36,907 nucleotides of DNA from JAWOFN01 sp046497505 [NCBI: bacterium] (GCA_046497505.1 JAWOFN010000022.1:1-36907); one strand, 5' to 3'. Numbered from the stretch's first letter, positions 17,064 to 26,799 are shown. Notes: generated by a model not told the origin, from the letters alone. Made by a program: numbers and translations.

Positions 17064-18778
17064 TCCGGGGACCCAAGAAGACGCTCAAGTCGCACATGGG
17101 GTCCGGGGAGCAGCCCGTGGTGCGGCTCCCCCGGGGGGAGGAGGAGGTCACCCTCACCATCGACGGCCGGGAGGTCACGGTCCCGAAGGGCACGAAGATC
17201 CTCACCGCCGCCCTGCACGCCGGCATCAAGGTCCCCTACTTCTGCTACCACCCCGGGCTGAGCCCGGAGGGGAACTGCCGGATGTGCCTGGTGGAGATCG
17301 AGGGGAGCCGGAAGCTGGAGCCCTCCTGCACCATGCCGGTTCGGGAGGGGATGTCGGTGCGCACCGACACCGGGGAGGTGGAGGAGGCCCGCCGGGGGGT
17401 CATGGAGTTCCTCCTTCTCAACCATCCCCTCGACTGCCCCTGGTGCGACAAGGCCGGGGAGTGCATGCTCCAGGACAACTCCTTCGATCACGGACCCGGG
17501 ATCGCCCGTCACGAGGTCATCAAGAGGACCTATCCCACAAAGGATTTCAGCGATCGCCTGAAGATGTACATGAACCGATGCATCCACTGCACCCGGTGCG
17601 TGCGGTTCCTGAGGGAGATCGAGGGCGGGGAGGAGTTCAGCCTCTACCAGCGGGGTGCCTACGTGGACGTGGGCACCTACATCGAGCACAACCTGAGCAG
17701 CAACTACCAGGGCTGCCTGGCGGATGTGTGCCCGGTGGGGGCCCTGGTCACCAAGCCCTTCCTCTACCGGGCCCGGGTCTTCGACCTGGAGGCCCAGTCC
17801 TCTGTCTGCACCATGTGCAGCGCCGGCTGTTCGATCTATGTGGACCGGAAGCAGAACCGCGCGGTCCGGCTCCGTCCCCGCCCCAACCTGGACGTGAACG
17901 ACTGGTGGATGTGCGATATCGGCCGCTTCGAGTTCGAGTGGGCCGAGACCGACCGTCTCGACGAGCCGATGAAGGAGGCGGGGGGCGCGGCCGAGGGGGA
18001 GAAGGTCGTCATCACGTGGGAAGAGGCTCTCTCCACCGCGGCCAGCGCCCTCGAGCGAGCGGGGGAGAAGGGCACCCTGGGGGGCATCGTCTCCGCGGCC
18101 GCATCGTGCGAGGAGACCTGGCTCTTCCGCCGCCTCATGGAGGGCCTGGGCGGCCGCTTCGCTCCCTGGTACACCGACGAGGGGCGCATCGACCCGGCCG
18201 AGAAGACCGATTTCCTGCACCGGCAGGACCCCAACCCCAACACGCTGGGGATGGAGGCCGCGCTGGGGGGATGGGAGGACCTGGAGGACCTGGTCCATGC
18301 CGTGGAGACCGGCGTGGTCACCACGCTCTTCCTGCTGGGCGCCGTGCTCACCGACGAACTCGCTGCGAGGCTGAGCAGCGCCGAGGAGGTCATCGTCCTC
18401 TCCAGCCACCACACCCCGGCGGCGCGGGCCGCCACCCTGGCGCTGCCCGGTGCGGTCTGGCTCGAGAAGGAAGGCACCTTCGTGAACGGGGACGGTCACC
18501 TCCAGCGCTTCCTGAAGGCCCTGGACATCGAGACCTCCGCCCAGCCCGAGGCGGCGGTGCTCAGCACCCTGCTCGAGCGCACCGGGACCGGCGGGCCGTA
18601 CGAAGACACGGAAGAGGCCTTTGCGGAACTGGCCCGGGGAGCGGAGGCCTTCGAAGGCCTGAACTACGCCGACATCCCGCCCAACGGCTATCGCCTCTCA
18701 TCCGGGGTGCCCGGCCTCGACGGTCAGCCCGACCATCCGGGAGACGACGTGAATTCCTCGGCGGAGCCGGGATCATGA
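17060..18778 (+). CDS. nuoG: NADH-quinone oxidoreductase subunit G (short form)
   Basis: The 75-kDa subunit of complex I, carrying the chain of iron-sulfur clusters in the peripheral arm. All ligand sets can be read: N1b Cys62, 73, 76, 90; N5 His122, Cys126, 129, 135; N4 Cys174, 177, 180, 224; and N7 Cys250, 253, 257, 285. The off-path cluster N7 is kept. At 572 residues it is well below the roughly 690-910 of common NuoG proteins. The molybdopterin-oxidoreductase-like C-terminal domain is reduced to about 280 weakly recognisable residues, including WLEKEGTFVNGDGHLQRF. No frameshift is visible and the gene ends in a normal ATGA overlap with nuoH, so the shortening looks natural. Confidence 0.95.
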   Translation: MIRGPKKTLKSHMGSGEQPVVRLPRGEEEVTLTIDGREVTVPKGTKILTAALHAGIKVPYFCYHPGLSPEGNCRMCLVEIEGSRKLEPSCTMPVREGMSVRTDTGEVEEARRGVMEFLLLNHPLDCPWCDKAGECMLQDNSFDHGPGIARHEVIKRTYPTKDFSDRLKMYMNRCIHCTRCVRFLREIEGGEEFSLYQRGAYVDVGTYIEHNLSSNYQGCLADVCPVGALVTKPFLYRARVFDLEAQSSVCTMCSAGCSIYVDRKQNRAVRLRPRPNLDVNDWWMCDIGRFEFEWAETDRLDEPMKEAGGAAEGEKVVITWEEALSTAASALERAGEKGTLGGIVSAAASCEETWLFRRLMEGLGGRFAPWYTDEGRIDPAEKTDFLHRQDPNPNTLGMEAALGGWEDLEDLVHAVETGVVTTLFLLGAVLTDELAARLSSAEEVIVLSSHHTPAARAATLALPGAVWLEKEGTFVNGDGHLQRFLKALDIETSAQPEAAVLSTLLERTGTGGPYEDTEEAFAELARGAEAFEGLNYADIPPNGYRLSSGVPGLDGQPDHPGDDVNSSAEPGS

Positions 18779-19803
18779 GCGAGGGACTCCTCATCCTCCT
18801 CATCGACGCGGTGAAGGTCCTCCTCTTCCTGAGCATCCTCATGGCGGGGATCGCCTATACCACCTTCTTCGAGCGGCGCTTCGCCGCGTTCTTCCAGGGG
18901 CGTCAGGGTCCCAACCGGGCAGGTCCCTGGGGTCTGCTCCAACCGCTGGCCGACGGCATCAAGTTCATGTTCAAGCAGGACTTCGTGCCGGAGTTCGCCG
19001 ACCGCTTCCTCTACCGGCTGGCACCGGTGGCGGTCTTCGTCCCGGCCCTGATCCTCATCGGCGTGATCCCCTTCGGCCCGGGACTGCCCCTCGGTGAGCG
19101 CCTGATCCCGATGCAGATCGCCGACCCCAGTTTCGGGGCCCTCTACTTCTTCGCCGTCGCCTCCTTCGGGGTCTACGGGGTGATGATGGCGGGCTGGGGC
19201 TCGAACAACAAATACAGCATCTTCGGGGGGATGCGGGCCGCCGCCATGATGATCTCGTACGAGGTGGCCCTGGGGCTGGCGGCCCTCTCCCTCTTCCTGG
19301 TTGCGGGTACGGTCCACATGTCCACCATCGTGGGGCAGCAGGCCTCTTTCGGGGACTGGCTGATCTGGAGGCAGCCCCTGGGGTTCATCCTCTTCACCGT
19401 GGCCGCGGCCGCCGAGACCCACCGGATCCCCTTCGACCTCCCGGAAGCAGAGCAGGAACTGGTGGGGGGGTTCATGACCGAATACGGGTCGATGCAGCTC
19501 GGCCTCTTCCAGATGAGCGAGTACGCCCACACCATCGCCGTCAGCGCGCTCCTGGTCGCCCTCTACATGGGGGGCTGGTACTTCCCGGGACTGGCGGCGC
19601 TCGAGGGCAGCCCCCTGCTCTACTGGCTGGCGGGCACGGCGGTCATGGCGGCCAAGACCGCCTTCTTCGTCTTCGTCTTCATATGGGTCCGGTGGACGAT
19701 CCCCCGGTTCCGGTTCGATCAGCTCATGCGGCTGGGGTGGAAGGTCCTGCTGCCCCTGACCCTGGTCAACCTCCTCGTGACCGCGCTCCTGCTGCTGATC
19801 TAG
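18775..19803 (+). CDS. nuoH: NADH-quinone oxidoreductase subunit H
   Basis: Membrane subunit ND1, 342 residues with about eight TM helices, which links the quinone cavity to the proton channels. The signature segments are FFERRFAAFFQGRQGPNRAG near the N-terminus and AETHRIPFDLPEAEQELVGG with its row of conserved Glu residues at the entrance of the quinone chamber. The start overlaps the nuoG stop as ATGA. Confidence 0.97.
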   Translation: MSEGLLILLIDAVKVLLFLSILMAGIAYTTFFERRFAAFFQGRQGPNRAGPWGLLQPLADGIKFMFKQDFVPEFADRFLYRLAPVAVFVPALILIGVIPFGPGLPLGERLIPMQIADPSFGALYFFAVASFGVYGVMMAGWGSNNKYSIFGGMRAAAMMISYEVALGLAALSLFLVAGTVHMSTIVGQQASFGDWLIWRQPLGFILFTVAAAAETHRIPFDLPEAEQELVGGFMTEYGSMQLGLFQMSEYAHTIAVSALLVALYMGGWYFPGLAALEGSPLLYWLAGTAVMAAKTAFFVFVFIWVRWTIPRFRFDQLMRLGWKVLLPLTLVNLLVTALLLLI

Positions 19804-19816
19804 GATGTGATGCATC

Positions 19817-20329
19817 ATGCCCGTTGAGATACCGAAGCCGAAGCACGGGTTCCGCCGGGAGATGAGCCTCTGGGAGCGTCTCTATCTCCCCGCCATCTTC
19901 CGCGGGCTCAGGGTGACGATGAAGCACTTCTTCGGTCCCCGCTGGACCATCCAGTGGCCCGACGAAGAGGTGGAGGTCTCCCCCCGCTTCCGGGGGCTGC
20001 ACGTGCTGAAGCGGGACGAGATGGGCCGGGAGCGCTGCACCGCCTGTTTCCTCTGCGCCTACGTCTGTCCCGCCAACGCCATCTACATCGAGGCGGCCGA
20101 GGCGGAGCCGGACGAGCGGCATCTCTACGCCGAGGAGAAGTACGCGAAGACCTATGAGATCAACATGCTCCGCTGTATCTTCTGCGGGTTCTGCCAGGAG
20201 GCATGCCCCTGCGGAGCGGTCTACCTCGAAGGGCAGTGGGAGTCCTCCGACTTCGACCTCGACCACTTCATCTACGGCAAAGACCGCCTTCTGGAAGCGG
20301 AGGGCAGCCCCTTGAAGTTCCCGGAGTAG
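19817..20329 (+). CDS. nuoI: NADH-quinone oxidoreductase subunit I
   Basis: The 23-kDa TYKY-type subunit, 170 residues, with two 4Fe-4S clusters (N6a and N6b) that pass electrons to N2. The two ferredoxin motifs are CTACFLCAYVCP (Cys74, 77, 80, 84) and CIFCGFCQEACP (Cys120, 123, 126, 130). The N-terminal amphipathic helices should lie on the membrane domain. It starts 13 nt after nuoH and ends 4 nt before nuoJ. Confidence 0.97.
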   Translation: MPVEIPKPKHGFRREMSLWERLYLPAIFRGLRVTMKHFFGPRWTIQWPDEEVEVSPRFRGLHVLKRDEMGRERCTACFLCAYVCPANAIYIEAAEAEPDERHLYAEEKYAKTYEINMLRCIFCGFCQEACPCGAVYLEGQWESSDFDLDHFIYGKDRLLEAEGSPLKFPE

Positions 20330-20333
20330 CGCC

Positions 20334-20972
20334 ATGCCGACCTGGCTCTTCCTCATACTCGCAGCCGTGGCCGTGGCAGGGGCCGGGGTGGTGGTGCTCC
20401 ACCGCAACCCGGTGAAGAGCGCCCTCTCCCTGGTGGTGGTCCTGTTCACCCTGGCCGTCCTCTACCTGGGGCTGAGCGCCTCCTTCCTGGCCGTCATCCA
20501 GGTGCTGGTCTACGCCGGCGCGGTGATGGTGCTCTTCCTCTTCGTGCTCTTCCTGCTGAACGTGGGGGTGGAGAGTCCCTTCTCCACCCGCCTGAACCGG
20601 CGCCTGACCGCGGGCCTGGTGGGCATCCTCATGGGTCTGACCCTGGCCGGGGCGTTCCTGGTCCGCGGTTCCGTGGATCCCGCCGCCGCCGGGGGTCCCC
20701 CGGTCTCCGAGGAGTTCGGCACCATCGAGGCCGTCGGAGAACTCCTCTTCACCCGCTATATCCTCCCCTTCGAACTCCTGAGCGTGCTCCTGCTGGTTGC
20801 CATCGTCGGAGCGGTCATCGCCGCCCGGCCCCGCTGGCCGGTGCCGAAGGTGCCCGATGAGCTGTGGCCCGAAGGACTCCGGCCGGGCGGCGCCACCTAC
20901 ACCTCGGGCGGAGAGGTCCAGGGACCCGCGGAGGATGCCGCAGGGGACCGGAGAGAGGGAGGGGACGCCTGA
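20334..20972 (+). CDS. nuoJ: NADH-quinone oxidoreductase subunit J
   Basis: Membrane subunit ND6, 212 residues with five predicted TM helices. The conserved TM3 stretch [20 protein letters not shown], which has the Tyr-Ala-Gly-Ala pi-bulge region involved in coupling, is clear. The C-terminal 40 residues are a soluble Gly/Glu/Arg-rich tail. Its stop codon shares one base with the nuoK start. Confidence 0.96.
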   Translation: MPTWLFLILAAVAVAGAGVVVLHRNPVKSALSLVVVLFTLAVLYLGLSASFLAVIQVLVYAGAVMVLFLFVLFLLNVGVESPFSTRLNRRLTAGLVGILMGLTLAGAFLVRGSVDPAAAGGPPVSEEFGTIEAVGELLFTRYILPFELLSVLLLVAIVGAVIAARPRWPVPKVPDELWPEGLRPGGATYTSGGEVQGPAEDAAGDRREGGDA

Positions 20973-21271
20973 TGGGACTCACCGGCTGCCTGGTCCTGAG
21001 CGCGCTGCTCTTCGCCATCGGGGTCTCCGGCGTGCTGCTGAGGCGCAACGCGGTGGTCATCATCATGAGCGTCGAGCTCATGCTGAACGCCGCCAACCTC
21101 GCCCTGGTGTCATTCAGCCGCTACCTGCCCGGGCATGACGGCCAGGTGCTGGCCTTCATCGTCATCGCCGTGGCAGCCGCCGAGGCCGCGGTGGGCCTGG
21201 CCCTGGTGGTCCAGGTCGCCCGCAGCAGGGGCACCGTGGACGTGGACGACCTCACACTCCTGAGAGGCTGA
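20972..21271 (+). CDS. nuoK: NADH-quinone oxidoreductase subunit K
   Basis: Membrane subunit ND4L, 99 residues and three TM helices. Conserved Glu residues of the proton path are present in [15 protein letters not shown] and [12 protein letters not shown]. The start at ATG 20972 gives the usual family length and overlaps the nuoJ stop as TGATG. Confidence 0.97.
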   Translation: MGLTGCLVLSALLFAIGVSGVLLRRNAVVIIMSVELMLNAANLALVSFSRYLPGHDGQVLAFIVIAVAAAEAAVGLALVVQVARSRGTVDVDDLTLLRG

Positions 21272-21273
21272 TC

Positions 21274-23184
21274 GTGGAGACCGCCCTCACACTCGTCCTG
21301 CTCTTCCCCCTGGCTGGGATCTTCTTCGGCCTCCTGCTGGGAAGACGCCTGCCCGAGAGGGTGCTGGGATGGACCTCCTCCCTGCTGGTGGGCGCCTCCT
21401 TCGTCTCCGCGGTGCTGGCGGTACGCGGACTGGGTACCGCTCACCCCGAGACCGGGGGCATCCGGGTCGGGCTCTTCGAGTGGATGAGCGCCGGGGGCTT
21501 CGGCGTGGACGCCGCCCTCTGGCTCGACCCCCTGAGCGCGGTCATGGTCCTCATGGTCACCGGCGTCTCCTTCCTCATCCATGTCTACTCCATCGGCTAC
21601 ATGCACGGGGACGAGGGGTTCGGCCGCTACTTCACCTACCTGAACCTCTTCACCTTCGCCATGCTGCTGCTGGTACTGGGTGATTCCCTGGCCCTGCTCT
21701 TCGTGGGCTGGGAAGGTGTGGGGCTCTGTTCCTACCTCCTCATCGGGTTCTGGTTCCAGAAGGACAGCGCCGCCGATGCCGGTCAGAAGGCCTTCATCGT
21801 GAACCGGATCGGGGACGCGGCCTTCATCGTCGGCATGCTCCTCCTCGTGGCGCTCTTCGGCACGCTGGACATCCAGCACATCCTCCACGAGGCCCCGGAG
21901 GTCTTCACCACCGGCGGGGCCACCCTCGTGGTCCTGCTCCTCTTCGTCGGGGCCACCGGGAAGAGCGCCCAGATCCCCCTCCATATCTGGCTCCCCGACG
22001 CCATGGAGGGCCCCACGCCGGTGTCGGCCCTCATCCACGCCGCCACCATGGTGACCGCCGGCGTCTACCTGCTGGCCCGGATGGCCCCGGTCCTCCTCCT
22101 CACCCCCGCGGCCATGACCGTCGTGGCCGTCGTGGGCGTGGTCACGGCCCTGCTCCTCGGGAGCGTGGGACTGGCCCAGCATGACATCAAGCGGGTGCTG
22201 GCCTACAGCACCATCAGCCAGCTGGGCTTCATGTTCCTGGCCATCGGCGTGGGCGCCTTCGCCGTGGCCGTCTTCCACCTCGTCATGCACGCCTTCTTCA
22301 AGGCGCTCCTCTTCATGGGGGCCGGGAGCGTCATGCACGCCCTCGGGGACCGCCAGGACATGCGGGAGATGGGCGGACTGAAGGAGCATCTCCCCGTCAC
22401 CCATATCACGATGCTGGCAGCGGGGCTGGCCCTGGCGGGCATCCCCATCTTCGCCGGATTCTTCAGCAAGGACGAGATCCTCTACGAGGCGTGGGCGGGG
22501 CCCAACGGTTCCCCCCTCCTCTGGGTGCTGGGGGCCGTCGCCGCGGTCATCACCGCCCTCTACATCTTCCGGCTCCTCTACCTCACCTTCTACGGCGGGA
22601 GCCGGGTACCCGAGGGCGTCGTCCCCCACGAATCCCCGCCGGTCATGACCGTGCCCCTGGTCGTGCTGGCCTTCCTCTCCACCGTCGGGGGCTTCAGCGG
22701 GCTGCCCGAGGTGTTCGGCGGCGGGGCGTGGTTCCAGGCTTACGTGGGGAGGGCGGTGGGCACGGCGGGGCACGGAGCCGCCGAGGCCGCCGCCCACGGC
22801 GGTACCGGCCTGCAGATCGCCCTCATGGTCGCCAGTGTGCTTCTGGCCCTCACCGGGTGGCTCATCGCCCGCCGCTGGTATGCCGCCGACCCCTATCCCG
22901 AGACCCCGGCCGCGGCCGCACCGGGCCTGTGGGGGGTACTGAAGCAGAAGTTCTACTTCGACGAGGTCTACTTCCTCTTCGTGGTCACACCCCTCCGGGG
23001 GGCCAGCAAGTGGTTCTATCGCGTGCTGGACGTGGCGGGCATCGATGCCGCCGTCCGGGGTGCCGGGAGTACCACGACGGTCATCGGCCGCTGGGTGGCG
23101 GGACTCCAGCGGGGACACGTCGGTTCGTACGCGCTGGCACTGGCCGCTGGGGCCGTGGTGCTGCTGCTGTTCGTCATCATCTAG
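21274..23184 (+). CDS. nuoL: NADH-quinone oxidoreductase subunit L
   Basis: Antiporter-like membrane subunit ND5, 636 residues, the distal proton pump, with a long lateral helix at its C-terminus. Key motifs are GWEGVGLCSYLLIGFW (TM5 Glu), TGKSAQIPLHIWLPDAMEGP (TM7 Lys and following loop) and HAFFKALLFMGAGSVMHALG (TM12 Lys region). A Gly/Ala/His-rich loop lies near 22,740-22,800. The start is GTG with GAGAGG 6 nt upstream, 2 nt after nuoK. Confidence 0.96.
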   Translation: METALTLVLLFPLAGIFFGLLLGRRLPERVLGWTSSLLVGASFVSAVLAVRGLGTAHPETGGIRVGLFEWMSAGGFGVDAALWLDPLSAVMVLMVTGVSFLIHVYSIGYMHGDEGFGRYFTYLNLFTFAMLLLVLGDSLALLFVGWEGVGLCSYLLIGFWFQKDSAADAGQKAFIVNRIGDAAFIVGMLLLVALFGTLDIQHILHEAPEVFTTGGATLVVLLLFVGATGKSAQIPLHIWLPDAMEGPTPVSALIHAATMVTAGVYLLARMAPVLLLTPAAMTVVAVVGVVTALLLGSVGLAQHDIKRVLAYSTISQLGFMFLAIGVGAFAVAVFHLVMHAFFKALLFMGAGSVMHALGDRQDMREMGGLKEHLPVTHITMLAAGLALAGIPIFAGFFSKDEILYEAWAGPNGSPLLWVLGAVAAVITALYIFRLLYLTFYGGSRVPEGVVPHESPPVMTVPLVVLAFLSTVGGFSGLPEVFGGGAWFQAYVGRAVGTAGHGAAEAAAHGGTGLQIALMVASVLLALTGWLIARRWYAADPYPETPAAAAPGLWGVLKQKFYFDEVYFLFVVTPLRGASKWFYRVLDVAGIDAAVRGAGSTTTVIGRWVAGLQRGHVGSYALALAAGAVVLLLFVII

Positions 23185-23199
23185 GGAGTCACGGGAGCG

Positions 23200-24825
23200 A
23201 TGAACCCAGAAGAACTCACAGCGGGACAGCAGCTCATCCAGCTCCTCTGGGGCCACTGGCTCTCCTGGATGCTGCTGGTCCCGGTCGTGGGGGCCGGCCT
23301 GACCGTGCTCCTCCCGAAGGAGCGCAAGGGGCTGCTGAAGGGGGTCGGCCTGACCGCTTCCCTGGCCGTTTTGGGCCTGGCCGTGGGGATGTGGCTGGGA
23401 TTCGATCCCGCCGCGGAGCACTTCCAGTTCGTGGAGCTGATGCGGTGGATCCCCGCCATCGGGGCCACCTACCACCTGGGCATCGACGGCATGAGCATGC
23501 TGCTCGCCGCCCTCACCGCCCTCCTCACCCCCCTCGCCCTGCTGGGCACCTGGACCGCCGTCGAGGAGAAGGTGAAGGGCTTCGTGGTCTGTCTGCTCCT
23601 GCTGGAGACGGGGATGCTGGGGGTCTTCTTCGCCCGGGACCTCTTCCTCTTCTATCTCTTCTGGGAGGCCATGCTCATCCCCATGTACCTCCTCATCGGG
23701 GTCTGGGGCGGGCCGCGCAGGGTGTACGCGGCGATGAAGTTCATCCTCTACACCCTCGTGGGCTCCTTCCTCATGCTGGTGGCCATCCTGGTCCTCTACT
23801 TCATGCACGCCCGGCTGGCCGGGGGCTATACCTTCGACATCGCCGCGCTGGAGCAGTTCACCGTGCCCGCGGGGGCCCAGACCTGGCTCTTCCTGGCCTT
23901 CGCCCTGGCCTTCGCCATCAAGGTGCCGCTGTGGCCGCTGCACACGTGGCTCCCCGACGCCCACGTGGAGGCACCCACGGCCGGGTCGGTCATCCTGGCC
24001 GGGGTGCTCCTGAAGATGGGGATCTACGGCCTGCTCCGGTTCGCCCTGCCCTTCTTCCCGGTGGCCGCCACCCTGGCCGTGCCCTGGATCGGGGCCCTGG
24101 CCATCATCGGGATCCTCTACGGCGGACTGGTGGCGTGGGTCCAGAAGGACATCAAGAGTCTGGTGGCCTACTCCAGCGTGGCACACCTGGGTTTCGTGGT
24201 CCTCGGCATCTTCAGCCTGAACGGCACCGGCCTGAGCGGCAGCATGATCCAGATGATCAACCACGGCCTGAGCACCGGGGCGCTCTTTCTGCTGGTGGGC
24301 TTCATCTACGAACGGCGCCACACACGCGACATCCACGAGTTCGGCGGGCTCGCGAAGGTCATGCCCCTCTTCGCCGCCCTGCTCCTGGTCACCGCGTTCG
24401 CCAGCGCCGGGCTCCCCGGCCTGAACGGGTTCGTGGGTGAGTTCCTCATCCTCATCGGGGCCTTCAAGGCCAGCCCGTGGCTGGCGGTCCCCGCCGTTCC
24501 CGGGGTGATCGTGGCGGCGCTCTACCTGCTGCGCCTGCTCCGCGGGGTGCTCTTCGGCCCGATCCGGAACGAGGCGAACCGCGGCCTGCGCGACCTGGGC
24601 TGGCGCGAGACGATGGCCGTGGTCCCGCTGGTGCTCTTCATGGTCTGGATCGGGGTCTATCCGAAGCCGTTCCTGGAACCGCTCGAACCGGTCGCCCGCA
24701 GGATCGAGGCCCGGATGGAGTCGGTACGGCCCGCCCCCAGACCCATCCCCCCCGGGGAGCAGATCGTCGACCCCTCCGAGGATCCCGACCACGAGCAGGC
24801 CCATGAGGCCGGAGGGGTGCAGTGA
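23200..24825 (+). CDS. nuoM: NADH-quinone oxidoreductase subunit M
   Basis: Antiporter-like membrane subunit ND4, 541 residues. The TM5 glutamate is in FWEAMLIPMYLLIGVWGG, and the TM7 lysine in AFAIKVPLWPLHTWLPDAHV. MINHGLSTGALFLLVGFIYE marks the TM12 region. After the last TM helix there is a Pro/Glu-rich tail of about 50 residues. The start lies 15 nt after nuoL with GGGAG upstream. Confidence 0.97.
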   Translation: MNPEELTAGQQLIQLLWGHWLSWMLLVPVVGAGLTVLLPKERKGLLKGVGLTASLAVLGLAVGMWLGFDPAAEHFQFVELMRWIPAIGATYHLGIDGMSMLLAALTALLTPLALLGTWTAVEEKVKGFVVCLLLLETGMLGVFFARDLFLFYLFWEAMLIPMYLLIGVWGGPRRVYAAMKFILYTLVGSFLMLVAILVLYFMHARLAGGYTFDIAALEQFTVPAGAQTWLFLAFALAFAIKVPLWPLHTWLPDAHVEAPTAGSVILAGVLLKMGIYGLLRFALPFFPVAATLAVPWIGALAIIGILYGGLVAWVQKDIKSLVAYSSVAHLGFVVLGIFSLNGTGLSGSMIQMINHGLSTGALFLLVGFIYERRHTRDIHEFGGLAKVMPLFAALLLVTAFASAGLPGLNGFVGEFLILIGAFKASPWLAVPAVPGVIVAALYLLRLLRGVLFGPIRNEANRGLRDLGWRETMAVVPLVLFMVWIGVYPKPFLEPLEPVARRIEARMESVRPAPRPIPPGEQIVDPSEDPDHEQAHEAGGVQ

Positions 24826-26282
24826 TGTTCGAGGGTCTCTACTCCTGGTCCGCGGTCACTCCCGCCCTGGTCGTCCTGGGTACCGCCGTGCTGGTGCTCA
24901 TGGTCGACCTCCTCGTCCGTCCCGGCAGCCGCCTGATCCCATGGCTGGCCGGAGCCGGGCTGCTGGCGGGCTTCCTGGTGAGCCTGGCCATGCAGGGGAC
25001 CCGTGAGACCGCCTTCAGCGGCGCCTGGAGGCTGGACCCCTACGCCCTCTTCTTCTATGCCCTCTTCTGCGCCGCGGGCGCGGTCACCGTGGTCCTCTCC
25101 GGGGCCCACGAGGAACGGCAAGGCCGCTTCCCCGGCGAGTACTACGCCCTGCTCCTCTTCAGCGTGGTGGGCATGATGGCCATGGCCAGTGCCGAGGACC
25201 TCATCACGCTGATCCTGGGGCTGGAGACCATGAGCCTGCCTGCCTACGTGCTGGTGGGGCTGAACCGCCCCGACCGCCGCACCTCGGAGGGTGCGGTGAA
25301 GTACTTCCTGCTGGGCGCTTTCGCCAGCGCCTTCCTGCTCTACGGCACCGCGCTGATCTACGGCGCCGCCGGGGCCACCGACTTCGAGACCCTGGGGAGC
25401 TACCTCACCGCCGCAGGCGGGAGCCCGGGCCCGCTCTTCGGGGCCGGCGCGGTCATGCTGCTGGTGGGTCTGGGGTTCAAGGTGGCCGCGGTCCCCTTCC
25501 ACATGTGGGCCCCCGACGCCTACCAGGCGGCTCCCACCCCCATCACCGCCTTCATGGCCACCGCCATCAAGGCCGCCGGTTTCGCCGCGATGGTCCGCAT
25601 CTTCGGCCTGCTCTTCGCCTACCCGGCGGCGGGCTACCACGACCTGGTCTACGCCCTCGCCGTGCTCTCAATGATCGTGGGGAACTTCGGTGCCCTGATG
25701 CAGGCGAACCTCAAGCGCATGCTGGCCTACTCCAGCGTGGCTCACGTGGGCTACCTGCTTGTGGCTCTGGTGGCCAGCCGGCCCCTCGTGAGCACCCAGG
25801 CCGGCACCAGCGTGCTCTTCTACCTCACCGGGTACGCCCTGATGACACTCGGGGCCTTCGCGGTCATGGTCATGGTGCAGGGGGGCGCCGACCGCCGGGA
25901 GACCCTGCCCGACTGGGCGGGCCTCTCCAGCCGGAGCCCGGGCCTGGCCCTGGCCATGGCCCTCTTCATGATCAGCCTCTCGGGCATCCCCGGGACGGTG
26001 GGCTTCTTCGGCAAGTTCTACGCCTTCGGGGCCGCGGTCCAGACCGGCTACATCGGCCTGGCCGTGCTGGGGGTGCTGACCAGCGTGGTGGGGGTCTACT
26101 ACTACCTGCGGGTGGTGGTGTACATGTACATGAGGCCGGCCGAGAAGTCGTACGAGGTCTACCCCCGCCCCCTGGCCGGACGCCTGACGGCCGGTATCCT
26201 GGCGGTGGCGGTCCTCTATGCGGGCATCTTCCCCCAGAGCCTCCTCCAGGCCGCCCGGACCGCGTTCCTGAGCCTCTTCTAG
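24825..26282 (+). CDS. nuoN: NADH-quinone oxidoreductase subunit N
   Basis: Antiporter-like membrane subunit ND2, 485 residues, last gene of the operon. Proton-channel motifs include LGLETMSLPAYVLVGLNR (TM5 Glu) and GFKVAAVPFHMWAPDAYQAA (TM7 Lys). I prefer ATG 24825, which overlaps the nuoM stop as TGATG and has GGAGGGG 7 nt upstream, over the GTG three bases earlier. I see no clear terminator in the 120 nt after it. Confidence 0.96.
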   Translation: MFEGLYSWSAVTPALVVLGTAVLVLMVDLLVRPGSRLIPWLAGAGLLAGFLVSLAMQGTRETAFSGAWRLDPYALFFYALFCAAGAVTVVLSGAHEERQGRFPGEYYALLLFSVVGMMAMASAEDLITLILGLETMSLPAYVLVGLNRPDRRTSEGAVKYFLLGAFASAFLLYGTALIYGAAGATDFETLGSYLTAAGGSPGPLFGAGAVMLLVGLGFKVAAVPFHMWAPDAYQAAPTPITAFMATAIKAAGFAAMVRIFGLLFAYPAAGYHDLVYALAVLSMIVGNFGALMQANLKRMLAYSSVAHVGYLLVALVASRPLVSTQAGTSVLFYLTGYALMTLGAFAVMVMVQGGADRRETLPDWAGLSSRSPGLALAMALFMISLSGIPGTVGFFGKFYAFGAAVQTGYIGLAVLGVLTSVVGVYYYLRVVVYMYMRPAEKSYEVYPRPLAGRLTAGILAVAVLYAGIFPQSLLQAARTAFLSLF

Positions 26283-26403
26283 CGACCTTCCGCCCGCTCG
26301 AGACCCGCCGGGACCGCCTGTGCCGGGCCCATGCGCATGATCGAAGACCGCATGTCGCTCGACGAGCTGTTGCACCTCGCCCGCAAGGTGGAGGATGCAG
26401 CCA

Positions 26404-26799
26404 TCAGGGACCGGACCGCTCAGCGCACCGGCCTTCTATGACCTGCTTCACCGCTTCATCCGCCGCTCCGGTCTTCTCGACGCGCTCGATCTCCGCTCCA
26501 TCCAGGGCGCGTGCCAGGTTCCGCCCGAACTGTTCGGCGATGTAGTGCGTCACCTTCCGATCTTTCAGTATACGAGCGATATGCGGCCCGGCACGCCGGG
26601 TCGGCAGGCCCCTGTTCTCGAAAACCTCGATGAGGCCGCCTTCGTGATCGAAGATCAGGATGTACGGCGCACGAGACGCCTCCTTGCTGATCTTCGCGCC
26701 GGCCTCTCGTCCGGTGGACGCCACACCGAATCTTGCGGTATCGGCCTCGGCGCCTGAGAACGACAGGAGCGCGATGGCAGTGAGAACGAATACGTCCAT
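26404..26799 (-). CDS. Exported protein with a NifX/NifB-type (DiNase FeMo-co) domain
   Basis: A 131-residue protein. Residues about 24-125 match the pattern of the dinitrogenase iron-molybdenum cofactor family: RFGVASTGRE start, SRAPYILIFDHEGGLIEVFEN core, then AGPHIARILKDRKVTHYIAE and ARALDGAEIERVEKTGAADEAV. The first 20 residues (MDVFVLTAIALLSFSGAEA) look like a Sec signal peptide, which is unusual because this family normally works in the cytoplasm. ATG 26799 is supported by GAGGGG 8 nt upstream. Codon use in this frame is GC3-rich. It is convergent with nuoN. No nitrogenase genes are nearby, so a role in FeMo-co assembly is unlikely; binding of a metal or small cofactor in the periplasm is a guess. 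The 121 nt between nuoN and this gene hold only a weak 36-codon plus-strand ORF. Confidence 0.75.
   Translation of the reverse strand: MDVFVLTAIALLSFSGAEADTARFGVASTGREAGAKISKEASRAPYILIFDHEGGLIEVFENRGLPTRRAGPHIARILKDRKVTHYIAEQFGRNLARALDGAEIERVEKTGAADEAVKQVIEGRCAERSGP

Noticed and set aside
26331-26441. 36-codon plus-strand ORF after nuoN (MRMIEDRMSLDELLHLARKV start)
   Set aside because: Plausible composition but no ribosome site, no recognised family, and its end runs into the 3' end of the NifX-like gene on the other strand. Possibly a remnant.
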